This document shows positions 57,001 to 64,000 of a DNA stretch of 64,000 nucleotides, piece after piece. Under the pieces are notes generated by a model, which saw nothing but the letters and a program-made list of their open reading frames with translations, was not told the origin of the DNA and did not search any database. Origin of the DNA: Lactarius indigo (taxonomy: Eukaryota > Basidiomycota > Agaricomycetes > Russulales > Russulaceae). The stretch lies in the NCBI GenBank assembly GCA_025766275.1, contig JAFKAC010000001.1, positions 2,852,001 through 2,916,000 on the forward strand. Reading direction: 5' to 3'. The position numbers and the translations under genes are program-made. Positions within the stretch are counted from its first letter, which is position 1. Each line of letters begins with the position of its first letter.

Positions 57001-58125
57001 GGACCGAAAGTCCGGAGAAGGCCGAAAATGTGATGCAGATTGCGATAGAGGATATGAACGCGGTGGAGACGTCACGGTAGGTGTAAGACAGAGGTCATGA
57101 TAAGATGGTGCGCGGGGGGTCGGTTGCGTACTTGGAGGGAAGGCAAGGCTAGACTGCTCGAGCCGTTGTTGGCGATCACGGGGGCGACCGCGAGTGTCTC
57201 GTTGTCGAGGCAAGTCCTTGGAGTACAATGTGCGATCGTCGAGGCCACCATCTTTTGATGGTTCAACGTGTTCCTTCCTACGCGACTGACTTTGGCGACG
57301 TTCTTGGGAAACTCCGACCATGCTTTCGCGAGCGCGAGCCATATCAAGAGTGAGCAGACTCCGCTCTCTACGATGGGCGGCTGCCTCTCGCTCTTGCCAA
57401 TCTGCACGTTTGACAAACTCAAAGTGAGGACCAATGACGTCGTCATCGTCATCTCCATGTGAATGGGAGCTTATCCGTCGATGTGACGGGGAACAAGCCC
57501 CGGTAAAAGCAAGGGGGTTGATGACCTCCGTCTCGGGCAACGATACCGACTCTTTAAAAAGTTGTAAGGAGTCTGCGACCTTGCGACCAATTCCAGCAGA
57601 ACTATGCTGAGGGGTGCGATTGTGAGAAGAAGGCGGGGGGGAGGTGTCGGAAGAAGAGGACGCGGTTGAACGGGAGGAAGAACGCCTTGATAAAGGTTTG
57701 GGCGTACGGTGTGAAGTTGGGAAAGTAAGGTCCGAAAGGGTGGAATAAGCAGCAGGCAGAGTTTGCGATCGCGGAGAAGACCTGCGGTGGCTAACACGAG
57801 GTCGGGAGGGATTGGCGTCCAGAGTTGAGACCAAGAGAGCAGAATCGGCATCGGATTTGGGACGATATATGATTGGGGAAATGGACCGGGGTGGAGGTGG
57901 CTCAGAGGAGGAAGGATCAGATATGGAGCGCCCGGGGCGTAGGGAGTCTGAAAGAGAGGTGGGCGGAGAAATGTCTGCAGAATCTGGGGGAGAAGGTGGG
58001 TAAGAGGCGTTGTTGGCGTAGTTGTTGTGATGAATGGACGTCATGAGAGTAGGGGTAATTTCGAGAGGAATGGGTAAAGGGTTGGGGAGACAACCACTTT
58101 TTGGTCTTATTTTATTTCTTGTCAA
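54050..58125 (-). CDS. KCS1: Kcs1-type inositol hexakisphosphate kinase
   Basis: Makes inositol pyrophosphates (5-InsP7) from InsP6. Start at 58125 or at the internal ATG 58044 (MTSIHHNNYANNASYPPSPP). A very long Ser/Pro-rich N-terminal region fills most of the first exon. Near its end comes 'NQVGGHTSIYKFTKRAVCK', joined over an intron (56552-56494) to 'PLVSRENLFYEAVEREAPPL' and 'LLDFIPRYLGVMLVSYRKVP', the N-lobe. After another Ser-rich insert comes 'ILMEDLTGRLKRPCVLDLKM' plus GTRQYG (PxxxDxKxG, inositol binding), 'VWNHVTQSYVTQDKYQGREI', 'HQIPCILGKIYALARIINRL', 'FRFYGCSLLFIYDGDYE' (SLLFIYDG), 'VNIRIVDFAHMTTGHDWLPY' (DFA, metal site) and 'DRGFLFGLKNLAGSLEKIYN'. The kinase is complete. The large disordered inserts are typical of fungal Kcs1. 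Confidence 0.93.
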
Positions 58126-59351
58126 CTGCTCACAAGTCGACGGTGCGATGGTCGATGGTAAAAAGAAAGAAATAATTTCGCGATACGGGAGAAAAGTAAT
58201 GTAAAAAAATTCGGGTTAAACCCACCTGGGCGTCTAGACCCGATGATGACACACCTCAAATCTTTAGATCCGGATCCCTTAAAGCCTGTTTCTTTTCCTT
58301 TCAACCCCTGAACCCCTTGGCCCTCCCATTCAACCAACATCCCCTACTACAGAACACCCAACAACGCAAAAGGGTCATGAACTTGGTTTTCTTTTTTTAT
58401 TCTATGCGCCCCACCGCAACATCGCCCAATTTCCATCCCAAACGCACGTGTGTCAGGGCGCTATTGTAAGCGCGCCATTCTCCCGTATCTCCTCAATTGT
58501 ATCATGGATCATACCCAACCGATCGACGTCGCCCTCTCTCTTGGTTTTGCCTCATAGGCGTACTCTACCTATAGCGAATCGCAGCATGCACGTCCCTTCA
58601 CGCTCTCGCCTCTTCACCTACCCCCCATTCGGTGGCGGCCAACAATCCTTGGCGGCCGCAATCTGTTCACTCCTTCCTTTTTCGTTATTTCGCTAATCTA
58701 ACCGAGTGATCCTCAATGCCCTCACCCTCTTCCCCCGGCACAGCCCGAAGCCTCACGACATCGGTCCCCTTCACCCTTCCCTACCTTATCTGCCTCGTCC
58801 TATTATTCCAATCCTCCGCGGTCCATCCGCATCTATCGTTCGCCATATGAAGATCGCCCCGAATTCGATTCGAACTCTGAGTCTTCGGCTCACCTATACC
58901 GGCTCTAGCCTCGCGACTGTACACGCACCGAGTCAGCGCCTTTTTCCGGAATATGAACTTCCCATCGACCCAAACACGACGCCTTTGCCGACCCTTAGTT
59001 CCGTCATATTTTGTCGTCAATGTGTTCTCGATCTTCATACATCTGACAAACGTGCGCTTTATCCGGTCATGTCACTGGCTGTCCCAAGCTTGCTTACCAC
59101 ACTGATTACGGTCTTCCCTCCGAGCGCTTTCCGCTTTTGGCAGGACTGGTTCAGCATCGAGGCGTAATGAGGCATTCCTTCTCAGGCCCACTTTCCTCAC
59201 CTAAGTAGCATGTCATCGCTTGAGATCACCTGGCCGCATTAACTCTCCACCGCAATCGACTGCGCCGTGACTCTGCAACATTGACACGCACTATCTTCTC
59301 ACGGGTGCGGCGTCCATTATAACGCCCATACAGTACAGAAAGCTCACTCTA
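58126..59351. other. Unresolved region upstream of Kcs1, possible small transcription unit on +
   Basis: About 1.2 kb holding the Kcs1 promoter and perhaps another gene. On the plus strand coding-like scraps occur in different frames: MDHTQPIDVALSLGFAS from 58503 followed by an in-frame TAG, 'SYYSNPPRSIRIYRSPYEDR' then 'PEFDSNSESSAHLYRL' around 58797-58905, and 'RALYPVMSLAVPSLLTTLIT' to a stop at 59167. No family is recognised and I could not chain them with clean splice sites. Confidence 0.3.
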
Positions 59352-59720
59352 TCAGACTGCCCTTCGATGTTCGGCTTGTCCCGGTGACCCGGTCTCGTGA
59401 CTGTGCGCAATTTCCTTTCGAGCAAACATCTTGACCAAACGGCGCATCTCCGAAACCATGCACTCACCCATCCGCGCTCGAACGGGATCAAGGTTCAACA
59501 CGTTTACCTTGCTATTTTCCAATATTTTTGACTTTGGTATCACAAGACACCATTTTGGCTGACTGAAATACTCTCCATATCTGAACATGACGTAAAGTCC
59601 GGGTCCGGAAATTACAGAGTTGCTGTCCTGCTGCTGCCTGCCGGCCCGCAATAATGAATCTCGGAGCAAGTACTGTAATGCAAATACAAACTCCAATGAC
59701 ACGTCGACTACATCAATCAT
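59352..59720 (-). CDS. Unrecognised 122-codon frame beside TIR element
   Basis: An open frame from an ATG at 59720 (MIDVVDVSLEFVFALQYLLR) to 59352. It begins 58 bp from the left end of the TIR element at 59779. It contains 'GPGLYVMFRYGEYFSQPKWC' and 'RMGECMVSEMRRLVKMFARK'. No family recognised; could be a real short gene, the tail of one cut by the insertion, or chance. Confidence 0.25.
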   Translation of the reverse strand: MIDVVDVSLEFVFALQYLLRDSLLRAGRQQQDSNSVISGPGLYVMFRYGEYFSQPKWCLVIPKSKILENSKVNVLNLDPVRARMGECMVSEMRRLVKMFARKEIAHSHETGSPGQAEHRRAV

Positions 59721-59778
59721 CGTGAAATATGTGTAAAATCAGGGGATCGTCTCGCTACGTGGCATACACCTGGCTTTA

Positions 59779-60806
59779 CTATGCCTGATCACTGATTCGG
59801 ACGGGACCACTGAGTCAGACAGTCACGCTTGGTCACGGCCCTATTTTGGAAAGTTTGGAACCCCGCTTGATCGTGTGGCTGCTGAAACTCGGATTGCGCA
59901 GTGTCGGCGAATGTTAGGCAAGATGTAGCTATTCTCGTTATGTGAAGGTACTATAAATCTAGCTATGTAAGGTTAAGTCTGTGTATTAGAATTATAAGCC
60001 TGAGATACTACATAATAAGCAGGTGGAGGTTGAACTTGAAGGACTGGCACCTCAAGAGAAGGCATCGGGCATTGGTGAATATAGTGATTAGTTGGGGTCA
60101 TGTAGGTACTAGAAGACGCTATCATGTTTGGAAGATGTGGGGGGTGAGGCCGGTGAGGTAGGGTCAAGCATGCAATTTCGTTGTTTCCTCCAGCTCCAGT
60201 GCGGTCATCACCTGCCAGTGGTGGGCCACCTATAACTCGGCTGTCTTGTTCTCAGACCTCTTTGTTATATGTAGGGTTTTTCTTTCATGAATGGGTTTGT
60301 TCAAAGCAGCTTCGTATGTGAGACAAGAGCTGGGTCTGTTGTTGTAAGTTGACCCTTGAGTTGACCGATGTGCGTCCCTTCAGTATGCACCCCAGCCAAT
60401 CTATTGGCAACACGATACGACTTGATTTCTCCTAAATTGACATTCCCTGTGGTTTCTCAAAAAAACTACTGGTGATTTTGTTCATTTTCTCATTGTGCGC
60501 GACCTTCCAACAATCTACAGGTATGAGCGAAGAGTCGAGATGGAGACCACTTGCACGTCCTTCCAATTTTGGAATGTAGTCAGCCACTGAATCAAACCCC
60601 GAAACGGCATTGGTCGGCGAGCGTGACAGACAGCCTTTTTGCTAACTTCGTAACACAACAAGATTTTAACAAAAAAACGGTTCGAGTACACTAAGGAGTA
60701 GTACTAGGGATCGTATATTTAATTTGGTAGCAATTGAGCCAGAGATGAGTGAGGAAATCGAAGTGTCTGACTCAGTGGTCCCGTCCGAATGAGTGATCAG
60801 GCATAG
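59779..60806. mobile_element. 1,028-bp TIR element (Tc1/mariner-like ends), younger copy
   Basis: Near-perfect 43-bp inverted ends (42 of 43 matching by my count; outer bases CTATGCCTGATCACT) at 59779-59821 and 60764-60806, flanked by TA on both sides (59777-59778, 60807-60808). The inner part has sequence shared in inverted order with the smaller element at 1293-1660, for example around 60600-60660. No open frame inside resembles a transposase, so it is non-autonomous. The tidy ends imply recent movement. Superfamily is inferred from the TA flanks alone. Confidence 0.78.
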
Positions 60807-62899
60807 TATACACGATCTTGTGAACACTGTCCCCCAAAAAATTGGGCAGCCGCTATCTTTGAGGTGTCCACGGAAACGCACAGGTCAACTACCTCGCGTA
60901 TCAAACTTGACAGATAAGGAGAGGTACCATCTTGTCCACCGAGTTGCCAGTGACAACGCAATGATGAGGCGCCTTAAACGTTCATTTTTACTCCAAGCAC
61001 TGTACTCAAGCTTGGACTCGGTCGGGTGGTTGTAAATTACAAGGCACAGGCATGATTTTCCTATCCCTGATATAGCATGATAAAGACAGGAAGACAATCG
61101 GCACACCGGAAAATATGAAAAATCAAAGTAAAAATCAAGACAAAGACACGCCGTCGGACACCCATCCCTTGACCGATTGTTGGTTAGACGTACATACGGT
61201 GGACAACGAAGCGAACATGTAGCCATGGTGACAACTCTGCCACAAAGAACCGTTAGGTTCCGCAAGATACAGCAAACCCTTTTGGTTCGAAAAGCCTGAA
61301 GTTTTTTTTTTTTTTGCGTCGCACCTTCTGATACACAAAGGTACAACGATAAACAAAAAAAAAAAAAACTATGTTGGCGCACATTTTAGTGTGCGCGGGG
61401 ACAACGTGTCTCGAATTTCCAGCTACAGGGCCACCCACGGTTGCGATCGTGTATCTTTGTATCTCAAAAAATTGGTTAGATACTGACAGGAGCCCAATGG
61501 TAGCAGGCTCAACTCTCACGCTTTCACTCAGTCTATGGCCCTTTGTCACGACTTCAGAACTCAAATTTTGTCTTGTGGATCGTCGCTGTTGCACGTTTCA
61601 GCCGAACTTACCAAGGAACTTGCGGCCGAATTACGCTCACATGTGCCGTAAGTGAATACTTTCCTTCTCGTACTTACTATTGCGCAGGGCCGCGGCTTGT
61701 GAGTAGTGCTAATGCTGACTTAATTTCGTTTGCTATTATATCTGTCTTCTGCTCGTGCTCATTTTGTGTTCGGATCACTCTCGAGTATCGCTCATCTCTA
61801 TGATCCGTTGAATTGAGATCCCACAACTTGATCGGCATCTGGCGGGTGGAAGGGACTGTCCATCAGCCGGCCGAGAGCAGCGAGAGTATACCAATTGGAT
61901 AGGATGATATCTTGTTGCTACTCACGCGTGAAGCCCATCCCCGACACCATATATCGTACCCCATATCCGGTTGGTCTGTGCACTTAAACCTGAGCGATTC
62001 CTGTCGTTGGCTACGTTTTCGTTATAGGATGGCTTTTAACGGCACGGCACCCTCACCGCCTGCTTCCACTCAGAATAGGCACATCGGGTGCCTGTCGAAG
62101 ATTAGTAGCGTGAAAAGCTCGGTTTGATAAGTCCCAGAAATAGCTTTCGCCGAACCTGTGCGAGGCAAACATCAAAGCGTCGGTGACAACCGCGAATTCT
62201 CCATGGGTCTCCTCAATCAGCGGCGTGAGTAGTGCGACCGCTACGTGTCAGTCCCCCTTCTTGGCGTGTATATTGCGATCTTGCGTATAGCATTTACAGC
62301 GCACTGCAGTGCGATATCAGACTACTGCACCACGAGAAGTGTGGCGCAGTGACGGTCAGGGACTGGATTCCCATATGTCCTGCCTTCGAGCATCGCACGT
62401 TTGCTATGGGCGCCTAAGGGTGTCCTGTCCGCCCCACTTCGGCGCTGAGGTTGTGGACAAATGATCCCCACCCAGTTTATGCGTTCACTTGCGCTCAAGG
62501 CGAGAACGACCGCTGCCACCCGTTCCGGCTTTCAGCTATGTCCTTTCATTTGTGCAACGGTCTCAGACGCGTCCGCCTCGGATTTCACCGGTGGGGCAAC
62601 ACTGCGGCTCGCTGGTAGTACGTCAGAACCCGTAACGCCTGCCGATACTTCGCATGCGTTATCGCGTTGGATTGCCACCATATACAATAGCTGAGAGCTC
62701 CGGGAGGGAGCACGTTCTTGATGAAGGTACGCACGTTCCCTCCACTTCGTTTAGCGTTTCCCTCGGTCGCTATCAATGATTGCCACGTGGTAACACCCGG
62801 GATTGAGCACCAGTGTTGGGGGTACACAGCATATGGCTTTGAATTGTCCTGGTCCGCATGCGACTTCTGGGTACCACCGAATAGTTGCTATGCACTGCA
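60807..62899. other. Gene-poor stretch with homopolymers and unidentifiable coding scraps
   Basis: No complete gene. Two pure runs lie close together: T-rich at 61301-61315 and A-rich at 61356-61369. Short inverted similarity (gatacacaaaggtacaacgat near 61331 against atcgtgtatctttgtatct near 61445) flanks them loosely. On the minus strand at about 62240-62110 a coding-like sentence 'ETHGEFAVVTDALMFASHRF' + 'GESYFWDLSNRAFHATNLRQ' appears, and near 62830-62690 'GGNVRTFIKNVLPPGALSYC'. I recognise no family; the rest looks degraded. Confidence 0.3.
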
Positions 62900-63240
62900 A
62901 GATGTGCAGAAATAGGATATATTACCCTGTTTTTTTTGCCAACAAGTCTGTCCCTCCGTTTTAGTTTAGAAGTCTAGTCGCCGTACAACTTGAACTTTCT
63001 CTAGTTTCCAACCTAGTGTCCAAACAGGGCGATTAGAATTTTCGACAGTCAGTTGCCACGTCAAGTGTTACAGCACCTGACACACCCTAACACGGAGACT
63101 AGTCACGAGCACTGCTGTTAGTTCGTTTCATCTGGGGCCATGATTTAGAGTTGCTCCGCCGTCTCACTCCAATGACACCGTGAAGGGTCCCCATGATTTA
63201 GTGACTATTGGTTGGGGTGAGAGAAGCTAGTAAACAGGGT

Positions 63241-63603
63241 GTACCGTGGCAGATATTCTGGAAGAGCATGATGAAAAGGCCAAGCCGGGTCACAGCCACA
63301 CTGAGCACATACAGTTTGTGCAGCGCGCAGAGCAGTCACTGGAGTAGAAGGATGCTTACCTTACGGTGAACGTCATTGAGGACCGTGCGCGACAGAAGGT
63401 AAAATCCCCGCGGGTCTCGGACGGCGGTTGATGCAGCATCAAGACCAGGCATCCACGTCGTTCGTCGTTGCGATCCAGAGGTACAAGCAGGTCCAAGGAA
63501 GGCGATACACACACCTTTGTTAGCCGACGAATATGCCATCTTCGCCGTCACCGGAAAAAAGCTCGACGAAATCGCCGACAACATCTTCTGTGGAATGCTA
63601 TAG
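63241..63603 (+). pseudogene. Fragmented unknown coding sequence
   Basis: Coding-like pieces in different frames: 'VADILEEHDEKAKPGHSHTE' and 'HIQFVQRAEQSLE' (63247-63348, stop TAG), 'TVNVIEDRARQKVKSPRVSD' (about 63363-63428) and 'EVQAGPRKAIHTPLLADEYA' with 'IFAVTGKKLDEIADNIFCGM' to a TAG near 63600. Their order and composition suggest one former protein with introns or frameshifts. Family unknown. Confidence 0.35.
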
Positions 63604-63862
63604 AAGCCACTAGCATCGGCTCCAAGCTACGTCGATGACCGAGCAAGGGCGGTGCAAGGAGCCTCAGCTCCAGCGAGGCGACGGCACCGGCTTTATGGTG
63701 ACGTTTTCGACCGGCACTCTATGTTAATTCACATATACTCAGCCGTGAAGCTGTGAAAGTACCACACACCGTCGCGCCTCCTGTCGTCTGTTTTTTTTCT
63801 CTACCTCTACCCCCTTTTTCTCCTAGACCCTGGCTCGAATCCTCCCAACCAGTATTAGAATA

Positions 63863-64000
63863 ATGTCTGAAACCTTACCCCTCGATGGCCCATCGGCTCT
63901 ACCGCCCGCAAGAGAGATACCCTCTACATTTATGGCAAGTTTTCGTAGTTGGTCGGTGCGAGTTTTCTCTCTGTCTTTGTGCTGCATCCTGACCATATTT
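63863..64000 (+). CDS. Start of a gene truncated by the window end
   Basis: A pyrimidine-rich leader (ttttttttctctacctctacccc, about 63790-63815) precedes an ATG at 63863 reading MSETLPLDGPSALPPAREIP and onward with no stop for over 30 codons. The CT-rich tract before the start is common in fungal promoters. Nothing can be said of its function from this much sequence. Confidence 0.45.
   Translation, partial: MSETLPLDGPSALPPAREIPSTFMASFRSWSVRVFSLSLCCILTIF

Noticed and set aside
58706..59167. 153-codon open frame as a confident gene
   Set aside because: Protein-like composition moves between frames and no family or splice chain was found; kept only as an unresolved region.
61301..61369. Poly-T and poly-A runs as the ends of a retroposed element
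   Set aside because: The runs are only about 40 bp apart, with no target duplication or coding body between them.

Overview
The window looks like a piece of a basidiomycete (probably Agaricomycete) nuclear chromosome. Nearly every gene is broken by many short introns of about 50 nt (GT...AG, with ttnAC/ctnAC branch-like sequences). Genes lie back to back on alternating strands, and the proteins read best as mushroom-type fungal proteins (Kch1, Kcs1, Mpo1, Mtp18, QCR9, VMA21, a sedolisin and an expansin-like secreted protein). There is no bacterial operon structure, no CRISPR array, and no rRNA or tRNA gene that I can support. Splice sites were called by eye from reading frame and family motifs, so internal exon borders carry more uncertainty than the gene ends.

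Layout. 1-5.3 kb is an accessory strip: a PLP-dependent trans-sulfuration enzyme running off the left edge, a small TIR element, a decayed sedolisin protease and a frameshifted expansin-like gene. 5.3-23.9 kb is a dense core block: UTP12/DIP2, aspartyl aminopeptidase, IMP4, eIF3g, ribonucleotide reductase small subunit, VMA21, a hotdog thioesterase, ALG8, DRG1 and a Kch1-type K+ transporter. 24.3-25.3 kb is a Ty1/copia gag remnant. 25.9-31.5 kb holds an aldehyde dehydrogenase, an ACBD5/Atg37-like acyl-CoA-binding protein, mitoribosomal mS34 and a GatC-like protein. 31.76-32.59 kb is an 838-bp TIR element with TAA target-site duplication, ending 19 bp before the start codon of a disordered unknown protein. 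34.5-58.1 kb is again core: sugar transporter/SDR pair, Mpo1, Sec22, a Pro/Ser repeat protein, Xrn2/Rat1, eIF2B-delta, Mtp18, a forkhead factor with FHA domain, mitoribosomal uS11m, QCR9 and Kcs1. 58.1-63.8 kb is mostly gene-poor and holds a second, longer copy of the left-end TIR element and unidentifiable coding scraps. A new gene starts at 63,863 and leaves the window.

How genes relate. There is a surplus of ribosome-biogenesis and translation genes: UTP12 and IMP4 (both SSU processome), eIF3g, DRG1, Xrn2, eIF2B-delta and the mitochondrial mS34, uS11m and GatC-like proteins. Almost all genes sit in head-to-head pairs with 66-370 bp between start codons, implying shared promoters. Two of these pairs couple mitochondrial genes (mS34/GatC-like, uS11m/QCR9).

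I found no clearly new multi-gene system. The most interesting signals are two TIR families (one inserted against a start codon), start codons isolated in tiny first exons, a K+ transporter tail that appears read in the wrong frame yet remains open, and several one-base frameshifts, often at homopolymers, that are either assembly errors or real lesions.
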